Source: Candidatus Pantoea haifensis (lineage in GTDB: Bacteria; Pseudomonadota; Gammaproteobacteria; Enterobacterales; Enterobacteriaceae). Taken from it: a stretch of DNA of 64,000 nt. This document shows, piece after piece, positions 10,045-24,635 of the stretch. Numbering within the stretch: position 1 is the first letter of the stretch; each line of letters opens with the position of its first letter. Below the pieces are notes generated by a model. It was not told the origin of the DNA. It did no database searches and saw only the letters and a list, made by a program, of their open reading frames with translations. Both the position numbers and the translations under genes were made by a program. The DNA lies in the NCBI GenBank assembly GCA_018842655.1, contig JAGTWN010000004.1, forward strand, positions 2,976,001 through 3,040,000. The letters are read 5' to 3'.

Positions 10045-10475
10045 TCTGGCAGGGGATCGGGAAATAGTGACGATCCCCAGTGAATGATGCTGAATTTATC
10101 CTGCTGAAAGTCATTCTTCTGTGGATAACTACCCCTTTTTCCTGCGTATAACCGGTAGTTATCCAAAGATCAACCCGTGTTTGTTTTTTGAGCTGTGGAT
10201 AATCAGCTATTTTGATCTCAGCTTATACGGAACAGGATCACCGATCATTCACAGCAAATGATCCTTGATAAACTGCTGTTTCAGTTTAACTTTTCGAATA
10301 TATCCACAAGAGGACGCGATCCTAATAAGAGATCTAACAGAAAGATCATATACAGAATAAAGATCCTTTCTTTTAAACCCTGACGATCCCACCGCTTTCA
10401 CCCTGAGCTGAATTTAAGTAGAATCCACGGCCCAGGGACAACGATCCTGAACGTCTATTAACGAGGTACCACTTC
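10045..10475 (+). other. Chromosomal replication origin oriC
   Basis: The mioC-mnmG interval holds the elements of enterobacterial oriC in inverted orientation. DnaA boxes: tgtggataa at 10120-10128 (R4 position), ttatccaaa at 10159-10167 (R3 position), tgtggataa at 10194-10202 (R2 position) and atatccaca at 10300-10308 (R1 position, one mismatch). GATC occurs about a dozen times, giving Dam/SeqA control. The AT-rich unwinding element follows on the mnmG side. Box assignment is by order and orientation compared with E. coli. Confidence 0.93.
10322..10365. repeat. oriC DNA-unwinding element: three 13-mers ending in GATC
   Basis: Three tandem AT-rich 13-base units end in agatc/gatc at 10334, 10347 and 10365 (units 10322-10334, 10335-10347, 10353-10365). 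These correspond to the R, M and L 13-mers of E. coli read from the other strand, where DnaA opens the duplex and DnaB is loaded. Confidence 0.85.
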
Positions 10476-12365
10476 ATGTTTTATCAAGATCCTTTTGACG
10501 TCATCGTAATTGGTGGTGGTCATGCGGGTACAGAAGCCGCTATGGCTGCTGCTCGAATGGGTCAGCAAACCCTGTTACTCACCCATAACATTGATACGCT
10601 TGGACAAATGTCCTGTAATCCGGCGATTGGTGGTATCGGAAAAGGACATTTGGTAAAGGAAGTGGATGCCTTAGGCGGTTTGATGGCCAGTGCAATAGAC
10701 CAGGCCGGCATTCAGTTTAGGATACTAAACGCAAGCAAAGGGCCTGCCGTTCGTGCGACGCGCGCACAGGCAGACCGTGTGCTTTATCGCCAGGCGGTAC
10801 GTACTGCGCTGGAGAATCAGCCCAACCTGATGATCTTTCAGCAGGCGGTAGATGATCTGATTGTTGAAAACGATCGTGTTGTTGGCGCGGTGACCCAGAT
10901 GGGACTGAAATTCCGTGCTAAAACGGTTGTGCTTACCGTCGGCACCTTCCTTGACGGTAAAATTCATATTGGCCTGGATAATTACAGCGGTGGCCGTGCT
11001 GGTGATCCTCCTTCTGTCCCGCTGGCAAAACGTCTGCGTGCTTTACCGCTGCGCGTAAATCGCCTGAAAACAGGTACACCACCGCGTATCGATGCGCGCT
11101 CAATCGATTTTAGCGTGTTAACACCGCAGCACGGTGATAATCCTGTGCCGGTATTTTCATTCATGGGTAACGCTTCACAACATCCTCAGCAGGTGCCGTG
11201 CTGGATTACCCATACCAATGAAAAAACGCATGACGTTATTCGCAATAACCTCGATCGCAGCCCAATGTATGCCGGGATCATCGAAGGGATCGGGCCACGC
11301 TACTGCCCGTCGATCGAAGACAAAGTGATGCGTTTTGCCGATCGTAATGCACACCAGATCTTTCTGGAGCCAGAAGGACTGACCAGTAATGAAATTTATC
11401 CGAACGGCATTTCAACCAGCCTGCCGTTTGATGTACAGATACAGATCGTTCGATCAATGCAAGGTCTGGAAAACGCGAAGATCGTGCGCCCGGGTTATGC
11501 CATTGAGTACGATTTCTTTGATCCCCGTGATCTGAAACCGACGCTGGAAAGCAAATTTATCCATGGACTGTTCTTTGCGGGCCAGATTAATGGCACGACA
11601 GGCTATGAAGAAGCTGCCGCGCAAGGATTACTGGCAGGCCTGAATGCTGCCCGTCTGTCAGCAGACAAAGAGGGCTGGGCACCACGTCGTGACCAGGCTT
11701 ATCTTGGCGTGCTGGTTGACGATCTTTGTACGCTGGGAACCAAAGAGCCCTATCGTATGTTCACATCCCGGGCTGAATACCGTTTGATGCTGCGTGAAGA
11801 CAATGCTGATTTACGTCTGACTGAAACCGGCCGTTCGCTGGGACTGGTGGATGACGAACGCTGGGCGCGCTTCAACCAGAAGCTGGAAGCGATTGAGCAA
11901 GAGCGTCAACGTCTGCGTGACATCTGGGTTCATCCGAAATCAGAGAATGTGGCTAACGTAAATACCGTGCTCAGTGCGCCGCTGACCAAAGAAGCCAGTG
12001 GTGAAGATCTGCTGCGCCGTCCGGAACTGACCTATCTGAAGTTAATGACGTTAGAAGGCTTTGGACCGGCTCTGGCTGACGAGCAGGCTGCTGAGCAGGT
12101 TGAAATTCAGGTCAAATATGAAGGATACATTGCGCGCCAGCAGGAAGAGATCGATCGCCAACTGCGTAATGAAAACACCTTGCTGCCTGCCGATCTCGAT
12201 TATCGTCAGGTAAATGGTTTATCAAATGAAGTGATCGCTAAGCTGAACGATCATAAGCCAACATCAATTGGCCAGGCTTCGCGTATTTCCGGTATCACGC
12301 CGGCTGCAATCTCTATTTTGCTTATTTACCTGAAAAAACAAGGGCTGCTGCGCAAAAGCGCCTGA
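10476..12365 (+). CDS. mnmG: tRNA uridine-5-carboxymethylaminomethyl modification enzyme MnmG (GidA)
   Basis: With MnmE, installs the cmnm5 group on the wobble uridine of tRNAs using FAD and methylene-THF. 629 residues, exactly the E. coli length. FAD-binding motif [10 protein letters not shown] at about residues 13-22, the conserved [21 protein letters not shown] region with its catalytic-loop residues, [11 protein letters not shown], and the C-terminal helical domain that binds MnmE. Transcription leads away from oriC, and rsmG follows 47 bases downstream. The cgaggt ribosome site precedes the ATG. Confidence 0.98.
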   Translation: MFYQDPFDVIVIGGGHAGTEAAMAAARMGQQTLLLTHNIDTLGQMSCNPAIGGIGKGHLVKEVDALGGLMASAIDQAGIQFRILNASKGPAVRATRAQADRVLYRQAVRTALENQPNLMIFQQAVDDLIVENDRVVGAVTQMGLKFRAKTVVLTVGTFLDGKIHIGLDNYSGGRAGDPPSVPLAKRLRALPLRVNRLKTGTPPRIDARSIDFSVLTPQHGDNPVPVFSFMGNASQHPQQVPCWITHTNEKTHDVIRNNLDRSPMYAGIIEGIGPRYCPSIEDKVMRFADRNAHQIFLEPEGLTSNEIYPNGISTSLPFDVQIQIVRSMQGLENAKIVRPGYAIEYDFFDPRDLKPTLESKFIHGLFFAGQINGTTGYEEAAAQGLLAGLNAARLSADKEGWAPRRDQAYLGVLVDDLCTLGTKEPYRMFTSRAEYRLMLREDNADLRLTETGRSLGLVDDERWARFNQKLEAIEQERQRLRDIWVHPKSENVANVNTVLSAPLTKEASGEDLLRRPELTYLKLMTLEGFGPALADEQAAEQVEIQVKYEGYIARQQEEIDRQLRNENTLLPADLDYRQVNGLSNEVIAKLNDHKPTSIGQASRISGITPAAISILLIYLKKQGLLRKSA

Positions 12366-12412
12366 CCTGAAACGGGGCGAGGTGACTCGCCCCCGCTGAC
12401 TGGACTCACGCT

Positions 12413-13030
12413 GTGATTAACAAACTCACCTCGCTGCTGCAAGCGGCCAATATTTCCCTCTCCGATCAACAAAAACAGCAACTCGTGGCCTACGTCATGC
12501 TGTTGGACAAGTGGAACAAAGCGTACAACCTGACCTCGGTACGCGATCCGCAACAGATGCTGGTGCGCCATATTCTCGACAGTATCGTGGTTGCGCCGCA
12601 TCTGAGCGGTACTCGTTTTATTGATGTGGGAACCGGCCCAGGATTACCCGGCATTCCACTGGCAATTGTAATGCCTGATGCACACTTCACTCTGCTTGAC
12701 AGTCTGGGCAAACGTGTACGCTTCTTACGCCAGGTACAGCATGAGCTTGGCCTCGAAAACATTACGCCAGTGCAGAGTAGGGTAGAGGAGTTTCCTTCAG
12801 AACCGCCTTTTGATGGCGTGATTAGCCGGGCATTTGCCTCACTGGAAGATATGGTGAACTGGTGTCATCATCTCCCTGCGCCGGAAGGCCGCTTTTTTGC
12901 GCTGAAAGGGGTACGTCCTGATGATGAAATCGCGACGCTGCCCGCAGGTTATAAACTGCACTCTGTTGTCGCGCTTAACGTCCCTGAATTAGAAGGTGAG
13001 CGTCATTTAGTGATCATTGGCCGCGAATAA
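12413..13030 (+). CDS. rsmG: 16S rRNA m7G527 methyltransferase RsmG (GidB)
   Basis: SAM-dependent methylation of G527 in 16S rRNA. Loss of this enzyme gives low-level streptomycin resistance in several bacteria. 205 residues from a GTG start (12413), as in E. coli, beginning with an INKLTSLL segment. SAM-binding motif [15 protein letters not shown], substrate-loop residues around HILDSIVV, and ALKG near the C-terminus. Co-transcribed with mnmG. Confidence 0.96.
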   Translation: MINKLTSLLQAANISLSDQQKQQLVAYVMLLDKWNKAYNLTSVRDPQQMLVRHILDSIVVAPHLSGTRFIDVGTGPGLPGIPLAIVMPDAHFTLLDSLGKRVRFLRQVQHELGLENITPVQSRVEEFPSEPPFDGVISRAFASLEDMVNWCHHLPAPEGRFFALKGVRPDDEIATLPAGYKLHSVVALNVPELEGERHLVIIGRE

Positions 13031-13742
13031 ACCTTTTAATAGTGTGGATTTAACGGTAAGACCGATTTGGCTTAACAAAATGGCTGGCTAAAAATTAAGC
13101 ATTCGATTTTTTGAATAGCCCTGATTTTTAATTAACGTTCAGCCAAATTAGGTTAAAAAAGCCGACGGAAATTATCCGAAAATTTCTGTTACATTTAACG
13201 TTTAATTCACAATTTTTTATCAGGAAGATCACTTGTTTTCGCGGTTTATGGAATAAGGATAGTCACGCCAGAAAATATATCGCAGTAATTACTCGGCGTG
13301 CGTAATATGAATTACACACTTTTAATGCACGCTTCGATGTCAATAGCATGTTTTTATCAAAAATAAGCTGCGACACAGCGATGATTATTTATAACTGATT
13401 GATTATTTATGTTATTTGTTGGTTTATTAAACGGCGGAATTTGTACGTTTGTAAAACCTGGCCTGGCGTGAATGCTTATAATGTGATCTATCGCACGCTT
13501 TAAAAGCAAGTCGCAGGTGGGATTTCAGAAGCCAGCGGGCAAATTCTTTCAGGACAATCTTTGAAAAAATAGCCCTCCAGAAAGAAATTTAAATAATTGT
13601 TCACCTTTTCGCTACTTAGCGATTGAAATCGCAGGTGCGGCCCGTATAATTTGCACGGCTTTTGCTGCTTGACTCGAATGAGTAAAGGCAGTCTTATACG
13701 ACACGCGACATACCCCTGACGGGGCAGGAGAGTTACAGCGTC
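13031..13742. promoter_or_regulatory. rsmG-atpI intergenic region with atp operon promoter
   Basis: 712 AT-rich bases without a supportable gene. The clearest signal is ttgaaa (13623-13628) and a perfect tataat (13645-13650) with 16-base spacing, about 93 bases before atpI, a good candidate for the main atp promoter. Further up, tgtga-N6-gcacg at 13482-13497 is a partial CRP-like site. The stretch 13031-13470 shows no recognisable feature. Confidence 0.6.
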
Positions 13743-14950
<1,208 letters not shown>

Positions 14951-14976
14951 TTTTTTCTCAACACTTTCCCTATAGA

Positions 14977-15077
14977 TTTCGAGTTGCAGCAAGGCGGCAA
15001 CTGAACGAATCCCCGGGAGCATACATGAGTGTGTAATCGGGGTGAGAGAAGGCAGCCAACACCGCTGCAGCTCGAAA
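14977..15077. repeat. ERIC element between atpB and atpE
   Basis: A 101-base imperfect palindrome. Its ends tttcgagttgcag (14977-14989) and ctgcagctcgaaa (15065-15077) are inverted repeats with one mismatch. The centre carries gaatccccgggagcatacat followed by gggg-tgag, which matches the ERIC core. ERIC elements are non-coding enterobacterial intergenic repeats. This one would be transcribed inside the atp mRNA and fold into a long hairpin. Confidence 0.85.
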
Positions 15078-15099
15078 GATGAAGGGAGCATTTAACTGA

Positions 15100-15440
<341 letters not shown>

Positions 15441-15459
15441 TAATTAGAGGCATTGTGCT

Positions 15460-15930
15460 GTGAACATTAATGCAACAATCCTCGGCCAGGCCATCGCGTT
15501 CATCCTGTTTGTCGCGTTCTGCATGAAGTACGTATGGCCGCCGATTATGGCTGCCATCGAAAAGCGCCAGAAAGAAATTGCTGAAGGCCTTGCTTCTGCT
15601 GAACGCGCGAAAAAAGATTTGGATCTCGCGCAGGCTAATGCGACCGACCAGCTGAAAAAAGCCAAAGAAGAAGCTCAGGTCATTATCGAGCAAGCGAACA
15701 AGCGTCGCGCGCAGATTATGGACGAAGCCAAAACCGAAGCTGAGAACGAACGTAATCGCATCGTTGCACAAGCGCAGGCCGAAATCGAAGCCGAGCGTAA
15801 ACGTGCACGTGAAGAACTGCGTAAGCAAGTCGCGTTGCTGGCAATGGCTGGCGCCGAGAAGATCATCGAACGTTCCGTGGATGAAGCTGCTAACAGCGAC
15901 ATCGTTGATAAACTGGTCGCTGAACTGTAA
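15460..15930 (+). CDS. atpF: F1Fo ATP synthase subunit b
   Basis: Peripheral-stalk subunit anchored by one N-terminal membrane helix (residues about 5-25) followed by a long charged coiled coil that dimerises. 156 residues, E. coli length. Translation starts at GTG 15460, as in E. coli. atpH begins 13 bases downstream after a strong ggagg site. Confidence 0.97.
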   Translation: MNINATILGQAIAFILFVAFCMKYVWPPIMAAIEKRQKEIAEGLASAERAKKDLDLAQANATDQLKKAKEEAQVIIEQANKRRAQIMDEAKTEAENERNRIVAQAQAEIEAERKRAREELRKQVALLAMAGAEKIIERSVDEAANSDIVDKLVAEL

Positions 15931-15943
15931 GGAGGAGGGGCTG

Positions 15944-16477
15944 ATGTCTGATCTGATTACTGTAGCTCGCCCCTACGCCAAAGCAGCTTTTGACTTTGCT
16001 GTTGAGCATCAAAGTATAGAACGCTGGCAACAGATGTTGGCGTTTGCCGCAGAAGTGGCTCGCAATGAACAGATGGCAGATCTCCTTTCCGGTGCTTTGG
16101 CGCCGGAAGCTTTGTCTGCTTCGTTTAACGCAGTCTGTGGTGATCAACTGGATGAACCCGCACAAAACCTGATTAAGGTGATGGCGGAAAACGGACGTTT
16201 GACAGCGCTTCCGGCTGTACTGGAACAATTCATTCAACTGCGTGACGCTTATGAAGCGATTGCGGAAGTTGATGTGATTTCTGCCAGTACGCTGAGTGAC
16301 GACCAGCTGACCAAAATCAGCACCGCGATGGAAAAACGTCTGTCACGCAAAGTTAAGCTGAATTGCAAAATTGATAAGTCTGTAATGGCAGGCGTGATTA
16401 TCCGTTCGGGTGATCTGGTTATTGATGGCAGCGTACGCGGCCGTCTTGAGCGTCTGGCAGACGTCTTGCAGTCTTAA
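15944..16477 (+). CDS. atpH: F1Fo ATP synthase subunit delta
   Basis: Joins the peripheral stalk (b2) to the top of F1. 177 residues from ATG 15944 ([17 protein letters not shown]), preceded by ggaggaggg. The N-terminal six-helix domain and C-terminal [22 protein letters not shown] are typical. A longer in-frame start overlapping atpF is less likely. Confidence 0.97.
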   Translation: MSDLITVARPYAKAAFDFAVEHQSIERWQQMLAFAAEVARNEQMADLLSGALAPEALSASFNAVCGDQLDEPAQNLIKVMAENGRLTALPAVLEQFIQLRDAYEAIAEVDVISASTLSDDQLTKISTAMEKRLSRKVKLNCKIDKSVMAGVIIRSGDLVIDGSVRGRLERLADVLQS

Positions 16478-16491
16478 GGGGACTGGAGCAT

Positions 16492-18033
16492 ATGCAACTG
16501 AATTCCACCGAAATCAGCGAACTGATCAAGCAGCGCATTGCTCAGTTCAATGTCGTGAGCGAAGCTCACAACGAAGGTACTATCGTTTCTGTAAGTGACG
16601 GTATCATCCGCGTACACGGCCTGGCCGATGTGATGCAGGGTGAGATGATTGCCCTGCCGGGTAACCGTTACGCTATCGCCCTGAACCTTGAGCGTGACTC
16701 TGTAGGTGCGGTGGTGATGGGTCCGTATGCTGATCTTGCTGAAGGCATGAAGGTCAAGTGTACTGGCCGTATCCTGGAAGTTCCTGTTGGTCGTGGCCTG
16801 CTGGGCCGTGTGGTGAACACCCTGGGTGCACCTATCGACGGTAAAGGCGCGATCGACAACGACGGCTTCTCGCCAGTTGAAGTTATTGCACCGGGCGTTA
16901 TTGATCGTCAGTCAGTCGACCAGCCTGTTCAGACCGGTTACAAATCTGTCGATGCGATGATTCCAATCGGCCGTGGCCAGCGTGAGCTGATCATCGGTGA
17001 CCGTCAGACCGGTAAAACCGCGATGGCTATCGATGCCATCATCAACCAGCGCGATTCAGGCATCAAATGTGTCTACGTTGCGATTGGTCAGAAAGCATCA
17101 ACCATCTCTAACGTCGTGCGTAAGCTGGAAGAGCACGGTGCACTGCAGAACACCATTGTTGTGGTTGCGTCTGCTTCTGAATCTGCAGCACTGCAGTATC
17201 TGGCACCGTACGCAGGTTGTGCGATGGGCGAATACTTCCGTGACCGCGGTGAAGATGCACTGATCGTGTATGATGACCTGTCTAAACAGGCTATCGCTTA
17301 TCGTCAGATTTCACTGCTGCTGCGCCGTCCGCCAGGCCGTGAAGCATTCCCTGGTGACGTGTTCTATCTCCACTCTCGTCTGCTGGAGCGTGCATCACGC
17401 GTAAGTGCTGATTACGTTGAGCGTTTCACCAATGGCGAAGTGAAAGGCCAGACCGGTTCTCTGACCGCGCTGCCAATCATCGAAACCCAGGCGGGTGACG
17501 TTTCTGCGTTCGTACCGACTAACGTAATCTCAATTACCGATGGTCAGATCTTCCTGGAATCGAACCTGTTCAACTCCGGTATTCGTCCGGCAGTTAACCC
17601 AGGTATTTCGGTATCCCGTGTAGGTGGTGCAGCACAGACCAAGATCATCAAGAAACTGTCCGGTGGTATTCGTACCGCGCTGGCACAGTATCGTGAACTG
17701 GCTGCGTTCTCTCAGTTCGCGTCTGATCTGGACGATGCAACCCGTAAACAGCTGAGCCACGGTCAGAAAGTGACCGAGTTGCTGAAGCAGAAACAGTATG
17801 CGCCGATGTCTGTCGCGCAGCAGGGTCTGGTTCTGTTCGCAGCTGAGCGCGGTTACCTGAACGACGTTGAAATTGCGAAAATTGGCAGCTTCGAAGCTGC
17901 ACTGCTGGCCTTCGCTGACCGCGATCACGCCGAGCTGATGCAGGAAATCAACCAATCTGGCAACTTTAATAACGACATCGAAGCGAAGCTGAAAGGCCTC
18001 CTCGACACGTTTAAAGCAACCCAGTCCTGGTAA
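16492..18033 (+). CDS. atpA: F1Fo ATP synthase subunit alpha
   Basis: Non-catalytic nucleotide-binding F1 subunit that alternates with beta in the hexamer. 513 residues, as in E. coli. Walker A GDRQTGKT at residues 169-176, the arginine finger in the VSRVGGAAQ region, and the conserved [13 protein letters not shown]. atpG follows 52 bases on. Confidence 0.98.
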   Translation: MQLNSTEISELIKQRIAQFNVVSEAHNEGTIVSVSDGIIRVHGLADVMQGEMIALPGNRYAIALNLERDSVGAVVMGPYADLAEGMKVKCTGRILEVPVGRGLLGRVVNTLGAPIDGKGAIDNDGFSPVEVIAPGVIDRQSVDQPVQTGYKSVDAMIPIGRGQRELIIGDRQTGKTAMAIDAIINQRDSGIKCVYVAIGQKASTISNVVRKLEEHGALQNTIVVVASASESAALQYLAPYAGCAMGEYFRDRGEDALIVYDDLSKQAIAYRQISLLLRRPPGREAFPGDVFYLHSRLLERASRVSADYVERFTNGEVKGQTGSLTALPIIETQAGDVSAFVPTNVISITDGQIFLESNLFNSGIRPAVNPGISVSRVGGAAQTKIIKKLSGGIRTALAQYRELAAFSQFASDLDDATRKQLSHGQKVTELLKQKQYAPMSVAQQGLVLFAAERGYLNDVEIAKIGSFEAALLAFADRDHAELMQEINQSGNFNNDIEAKLKGLLDTFKATQSW

Positions 18034-18085
18034 TGTCTGGCGGCTTGTCTGAAAAGACAGGCCGCAAGGCTTTGAGGAGAAGCTA

Positions 18086-18952
18086 ATGGCCGGCGCAAAA
18101 GAGATACGTAACAAGATTGGAAGCGTAAAAAATACGCAGAAGATCACCAAAGCGATGGAAATGGTCGCCGCCTCCAAAATGCGTAAAACGCAGGAACGCA
18201 TGGCGGCCAGCCGTCCGTATGCAGACACCATGCGCAAAGTGATTGGTCACCTTGCGTTAGGCAATCTGGAATACAAGCACCCTTACCTGCAAGAGCGTGA
18301 CGTTAAGCGCGTCGGCTACCTGGTCGTTTCAACTGACCGCGGGCTTTGTGGTGGTTTGAACATTAACCTGTTCAAAAAATTGCTGGCAGATATGAAATCC
18401 TGGTCCGATAAAGGCGTACAGAGCGATCTGGCGGTTATCGGTTCTAAAGGGATGTCATTCTTCGGCTCTGTAGGTGGCAACATCGTGGCGCAAGTCAATG
18501 GCATGGGAGATCGACCTTCCCTGTCAGAACTGATTGGCCCGGTAAAAGTGATGTTGCAGGCTTATGATGAAGGCCGCATCGACAAGCTGTATATCGTCAG
18601 CAACAAGTTTAATAACACCATGTCTCAGACTCCGACCATTACCCAACTGCTGCCGTTACCGCCAGCGGAAGGTGAAGAAGAGATGAAGGCGAAGACCTGG
18701 GATTACCTGTACGAACCCGATCCGAAGGCGCTGCTGGATACCCTGCTGCGTCGCTATGTCGAATCGCAGGTTTATCAGGGTGTGGTGGAAAATCTGGCCA
18801 GTGAGCAGGCCGCACGTATGGTGGCGATGAAAGCTGCAACCGATAACGGCGGAAATCTGATCAAAGAGTTGCAGTTGGTTTACAACAAAGCTCGTCAGGC
18901 CAGCATCACCCAGGAACTTACCGAGATCGTCTCGGGGGCCTCCGCGGTTTAA
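18086..18952 (+). CDS. atpG: F1Fo ATP synthase subunit gamma
   Basis: Central rotor shaft linking the c-ring to the catalytic hexamer. 288 residues (E. coli 287), starting [21 protein letters not shown] and ending in the conserved [19 protein letters not shown] helix that turns inside F1. Confidence 0.97.
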   Translation: MAGAKEIRNKIGSVKNTQKITKAMEMVAASKMRKTQERMAASRPYADTMRKVIGHLALGNLEYKHPYLQERDVKRVGYLVVSTDRGLCGGLNINLFKKLLADMKSWSDKGVQSDLAVIGSKGMSFFGSVGGNIVAQVNGMGDRPSLSELIGPVKVMLQAYDEGRIDKLYIVSNKFNNTMSQTPTITQLLPLPPAEGEEEMKAKTWDYLYEPDPKALLDTLLRRYVESQVYQGVVENLASEQAARMVAMKAATDNGGNLIKELQLVYNKARQASITQELTEIVSGASAV

Positions 18953-18982
18953 CCAGGTTTGGAATTAGGTAGAGGATTCAAG

Positions 18983-20379
<1,397 letters not shown>

Positions 20380-20403
20380 TAACGGTTTCCCGGGAGGAAA
20401 GAT

Positions 20404-20823
20404 ATGGCTATGACTTATCACCTGGATGTGGTCAGCGCAGAGCAACTGCTGTTCTCTGGGCTGGTACAGAAAATTCAGGTGTCAGGTAGCGAAGGTGAAC
20501 TGGGTATTTTCCCTGGCCACGCACCGCTCCTGACTGCCATCAAGCCTGGAATGATCCGTATCGTGAAACAGCACGGCGAAGAGGAGTTTATTTACCTCTC
20601 TGGCGGCGTGCTGGAAGTGCAACCGGGCAGCAGCACCGTTCTGGCCGATACCGCAATTCGCGGTACCGATCTGGACGAAGCGCGCGCGCTGGAAGCAAAA
20701 CGTAAAGCAGAAGAGCACATGCACAGCAGCCACGGCGACGTGGACTATGCACAGGCTTCTGCCGAACTGGCGAAAGCCATTGCGAAACTGCGCGTGATCG
20801 AGCTGACCAAAAAAGCGATGTAA
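20404..20823 (+). CDS. atpC: F1Fo ATP synthase subunit epsilon
   Basis: Rotor subunit that inhibits ATP hydrolysis through its mobile C-terminal helices. 139 residues, with the beta-sandwich domain ([16 protein letters not shown]) and the C-terminal helical hairpin ending [11 protein letters not shown], as in E. coli. Last gene of the operon, followed by a strong terminator. Confidence 0.97.
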   Translation: MAMTYHLDVVSAEQLLFSGLVQKIQVSGSEGELGIFPGHAPLLTAIKPGMIRIVKQHGEEEFIYLSGGVLEVQPGSSTVLADTAIRGTDLDEARALEAKRKAEEHMHSSHGDVDYAQASAELAKAIAKLRVIELTKKAM

Positions 20824-20843
20824 TCCGGCTTTATGCGTCACGA

Positions 20844-20873
20844 AATGCCAGCCCCTCGGGCTGGCATTTTTTT
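20844..20873 (+). terminator. Rho-independent terminator of the atp operon
   Basis: An 11-pair perfect stem (aatgccagccc with gggctggcatt) with a three-base loop and a run of seven T, 21 bases after atpC. Confidence 0.93.
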
Positions 20874-20879
20874 GTTTAT

Positions 20880-21247
20880 TTCCTCCAGACTTCAGCCGCA
20901 TGGGCGGTGGCTTCTCTCGGTTCGTTTAAGCCTCGCTCCGCTGGGGCCGCTGCTTTGCAGCGTTCAAATCTTCTCACGACAGGTTTGTCTTTCACCCGAA
21001 TCCTTTACTTTAGTAAGTTCCGGGATTAAGAAGCCTTAACTTTTAGGCTCATCCCGCAGCGGGCGGCGTAAATGCTGTTAGAATCGTTTCCCGACCAGTT
21101 TGTTACTCATTTTCTGCCTTCCTGCAATCTGAATTATTGAGGCGATAAGATTAATGAAGCGGGAAGCGAGCCTAATTTCGGCTCGAGAAAAATGTAGTAA
21201 TCTCAAGGCTAAACCGTGTAAGTTTCGAAAGTCAAAATTCAGTCAGG
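20880..21247. other. Intergenic stretch atpC-glmU, partly unexplained
   Basis: About 370 bases without a gene. The first part (20880-21050) is rich in short palindromic words such as gccgctgctttgcagcg and tttactttagtaag, and looks like a decayed or dispersed repeat that I cannot name. The second part must contain the glmU promoter. A cgagcc/ggctcg hairpin lies near 21165-21185. Confidence 0.35.
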
Positions 21248-21253
21248 ATGGTT

Positions 21254-22623
21254 ATGTCAAACAGCGCAATGAGTGTGGTGATCCTTGCAGCCGGCAAGGG
21301 CACACGTATGTATTCCGATCTGCCTAAAGTGTTACATACGCTTGCAGGTAAACCGATGGTTCAGCATGTGATTGATGCCGCTAAGGGGCTGGGTGCACAG
21401 CATATTCATCTGGTTTATGGTCACGGCGGCGATCGGCTCAAAGCCACGTTAACCGAGAGCACGCTCAATTGGGTTTTACAGGCTGAGCAGTTAGGGACCG
21501 GCCATGCAATGCAGCAGGCGGCACCTTTTTTGCTAATGACGAAGATATTTTAATGCTGTACGGCGACGTGCCATTGATTTCTGAAGCCACACTTCAGCAG
21601 TTGTGTGATGCAAAACCGCAGGGTGGCATTGGATTACTTACCGTTGTGCTCAATAATCCCACCGGTTATGGTCGGATTGTGCGTGAAAATGGCACAATCA
21701 CAGGTATCGTTGAACAAAAAGACGCCAGTCCTGAACAGCTTGCTATTACCGAAATCAATACCGGTATCCTGGTCGCTAACGGTGGCGACATGAAACGCTG
21801 GCTGGCGCAACTGACCAATAACAATGCTCAGGGTGAATATTACATCACCGACATCATCGCACTGGCACATCAGGAAGGTCGCTTAATTAATGCAGTGCAT
21901 CCGGCACGGATAAGTGAAACGGATGGCGTAAATAACCGTCTACAGCTTGCTACGTTAGAACGGACTTATCAGGCTGAGCATGCTGAAAAACTTCTGCTGG
22001 CAGGCGTAATGCTACGTGACCCGGCTCGCTTTGATCTGCGTGGAACGCTAACGCATGGCCGCGACGTTGAAATCGATACCAACGTTATTATTGAAGGTCA
22101 GGTAAAGCTGGGTAATCGCGTCAAAATTGGGGCGGGCTGCATTATCAAAAACAGTACGATTGGCGATGACTGCGAAATCAGCCCTTATTCGGTGATCGAG
22201 GATGCTAATCTGGCAGAGGCTTGCACCGTCGGGCCATTTGCTCGTCTGCGTCCGGGAAGCGAGCTGGCACAATCAGCGCATGTCGGTAACTTCGTTGAAA
22301 TGAAAAAAGCGCGCCTGGGCAAAGGCTCCAAAGCGGGGCATCTCTCCTATCTTGGTGATGCGGAAATTGGTGCTAACGTGAATATCGGTGCTGGCACCAT
22401 CACCTGCAACTATGACGGTGCGAATAAATCTAAAACTGTTATCGGCGATGATGTGTTTGTGGGATCCGATACACAGCTCGTGGCGCCGGTGACAGTCGCG
22501 GCGGGAGCCACCATTGCGGCAGGCACCACGGTGATGAAAGACATCACTGATGCAGCACTGGTTTATAACCGCAAAGAGCAAAATCATAAAGCTGGCTGGC
22601 AGCGTCCCCAGAAGAAGAAATGA
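21254..22623 (+). CDS. glmU: Bifunctional GlcNAc-1-P uridyltransferase / GlcN-1-P acetyltransferase GlmU, one frameshift
   Basis: Makes UDP-GlcNAc for peptidoglycan and LPS. N-terminal pyrophosphorylase domain with [19 protein letters not shown]-terminal left-handed beta helix of hexapeptide repeats carrying the acetyltransferase site ([25 protein letters not shown]). Length matches the 456-residue E. coli enzyme once a frame break at the T-run 21526-21531 (six T, seven needed) is repaired, giving [22 protein letters not shown] 21254 is preferred over 21248 because the agga site is at proper distance. The gene is essential in enterics, so the break is most likely a sequencing error. Confidence 0.95.
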
Positions 22624-22766
22624 ATTTTACGGTCTGCCCTGCGCAGGCCGTTGCAGTAACAAAACTATAATCCCCACTCTCTACAAGGCTCGGGGAACCG
22701 GCAAAGCCGGAAATCAGGTCGCATGACAACGAAAATGGCGAAGAGCCATGAAGTCAGGAAAACATT

Positions 22767-24596
22767 ATGTGTGGAATTGTTGGTGCAGTAGCGCAACGCG
22801 ATATCGCAGAGATATTGCTGGAAGGTTTGCGTCGTCTGGAGTATCGCGGGTATGACTCGGCCGGTTTGGCTGTGGTTGATCGTCAGGGGCACGTTACGCG
22901 CCTGCGCCGTTTAGGCAAAGTTCAAAAGCTGGCGGAAGCCGCAGAACAGCAGCCGTTGATTGGCGGCACCGGTATTGCGCACACGCGTTGGGCAACCCAC
23001 GGTGAGCCGTCAGAAGCCAATGCGCATCCGCATATTTCTGAGCACATCATTATTGTTCACAACGGCATCATTGAAAACCACGAGCCGCTGCGCGAAATGA
23101 TGATTGAGCGTGGCTATCATTTTGCCTCTGAAACTGACACCGAAGTAGTTGCACATCTGGTGCATTGGGAGCAAAAGCAGGGCGGCTCGCTGCGCGAAGT
23201 GGTACAGCGCGTTATCCCTCAGCTACGTGGTGCATATGGCATGGTTATTATGGACAGCCGCGATCCGTCACTGCTGGTGGCTGCTCGTTCCGGTAGCCCA
23301 TTGGTTATCGGCCGTGGTGTAGGTGAAAACTTTATCGCCTCTGATCAGCTGGCGCTGCTGCCCGTTACCCGTCGCTTTATCTACCTGGAAGAGGGTGACA
23401 TTGCTGAAATCACCCGCCGTGATGTCACGATCGTCGATCGCGCGGGCAAGCCAGTTGTGCGTACAGAAATTGAATCCAGTGTGCAATACGATGCGGGTGA
23501 CAAAGGCCTTTATCGTCACTACATGCAGAAAGAGATTTATGAACAGCCGATGGCGATCAAAAACACCCTGACCGGGCGTTTTAGTCACGGCGAAGTCGAT
23601 CTCAGTGAGCTGGGTGCGCAAGCCGAAACGCTGTTAAGCCAGGTTGAGCACATTCAAATTATTGCCTGCGGCACCTCATATAACTCCGGCATGGTTGCGC
23701 GCTACTGGTTTGAATCCCTGGCTAACCTGCCGTGTGATGTAGAAATCGCCTCTGAGTTCCGCTATCGCAAATCAGCGGTGCGTAAAAACAGCTTGTTAAT
23801 CACCCTGTCTCAGTCTGGTGAAACTGCCGATACGCTAGCGGCGCTGCGCCTGTCGAAAGAGCTTGGTTATCTCGGATCGCTGGCGGTGTGTAACGTCGCA
23901 GGTTCTTCGCTGGTACGTGAATCCGACCTGGCGCTGATGACCAAAGCAGGCACCGAAATCGGGGTGGCGTCTACCAAGGCGTTTACCACTCAGTTAACCG
24001 TACTGCTAATGCTGGTGGCGAAGCTGGGTCGTCTGAACGGCATGGCGGCAGAAACTGAACATAACATTGTGCATGGTTTGCAGGCGCTGCCAAGCCGCAT
24101 TGAACAAATGCTGGCGCAGGACAAGCTGATCGAAAATCTTGCTGAGGGCTTCTCTGACAAACATCACGCTCTGTTCCTTGGGCGTGGCGATCAATATCCC
24201 ATCGCCATGGAAGGGGCATTGAAGCTGAAAGAGATCTCCTATATACACGCAGAAGCTTACGCTGCGGGTGAACTGAAGCATGGTCCATTAGCACTGATTG
24301 ATGCTGACATGCCGGTCATCGTGGTCGCGCCTAACAATGAACTGCTGGAAAAACTGAAATCGAATATTGAAGAGGTGCGTGCACGTGGCGGCTTGCTGTA
24401 TGTATTTGCCGATCAGGATGCCGGTTTCAATGACAGCGAAGGGATGAAAATTATTCCCTTGCCACATGTAGAAGATGTTATTGCGCCAATTTTTTATACG
24501 GTGCCGTTACAGCTTCTCTCCTATCACGTCGCGCTGATAAAAGGCACTGACGTCGACCAACCGCGTAATTTAGCAAAATCAGTTACCGTTGAATAA
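22767..24596 (+). CDS. glmS: Glucosamine-6-phosphate synthase (glutamine-hydrolysing) GlmS
   Basis: Converts fructose-6-P and glutamine to glucosamine-6-P, the entry step to amino sugars. 609 residues: N-terminal class II amidotransferase with nucleophile Cys2 (MCGIVGAV), RHTRWATHG-type residues and HNGIIENH, then two SIS isomerase domains ([17 protein letters not shown], ending LAKSVTVE). The leader 22624-22766 contains a ccggc/gccgg hairpin (22698-22710) and an E. coli-like caggaaaacattATG start. Activation by the GlmZ small RNA is therefore likely but inferred. Confidence 0.98.
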   Translation: MCGIVGAVAQRDIAEILLEGLRRLEYRGYDSAGLAVVDRQGHVTRLRRLGKVQKLAEAAEQQPLIGGTGIAHTRWATHGEPSEANAHPHISEHIIIVHNGIIENHEPLREMMIERGYHFASETDTEVVAHLVHWEQKQGGSLREVVQRVIPQLRGAYGMVIMDSRDPSLLVAARSGSPLVIGRGVGENFIASDQLALLPVTRRFIYLEEGDIAEITRRDVTIVDRAGKPVVRTEIESSVQYDAGDKGLYRHYMQKEIYEQPMAIKNTLTGRFSHGEVDLSELGAQAETLLSQVEHIQIIACGTSYNSGMVARYWFESLANLPCDVEIASEFRYRKSAVRKNSLLITLSQSGETADTLAALRLSKELGYLGSLAVCNVAGSSLVRESDLALMTKAGTEIGVASTKAFTTQLTVLLMLVAKLGRLNGMAAETEHNIVHGLQALPSRIEQMLAQDKLIENLAEGFSDKHHALFLGRGDQYPIAMEGALKLKEISYIHAEAYAAGELKHGPLALIDADMPVIVVAPNNELLEKLKSNIEEVRARGGLLYVFADQDAGFNDSEGMKIIPLPHVEDVIAPIFYTVPLQLLSYHVALIKGTDVDQPRNLAKSVTVE

Positions 24597-24599
24597 AAA

Positions 24600-24630
24600 A
24601 GTGGGCCCCAGTGCGGGCCCGCTCCTTTTT
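24600..24630 (+). terminator. Rho-independent terminator after glmS
   Basis: A nine-pair stem (agtgggccc with gggcccgct, one G-T wobble) with a six-base loop and a following T-run, 4 bases after the glmS stop. Confidence 0.88.
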
Positions 24631-24635
24631 AATCA

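Noticed and set aside
17530-18237. A 235-codon minus-strand open frame
   Set aside because: Antisense to atpA and atpG. Composition mirrors their codons.
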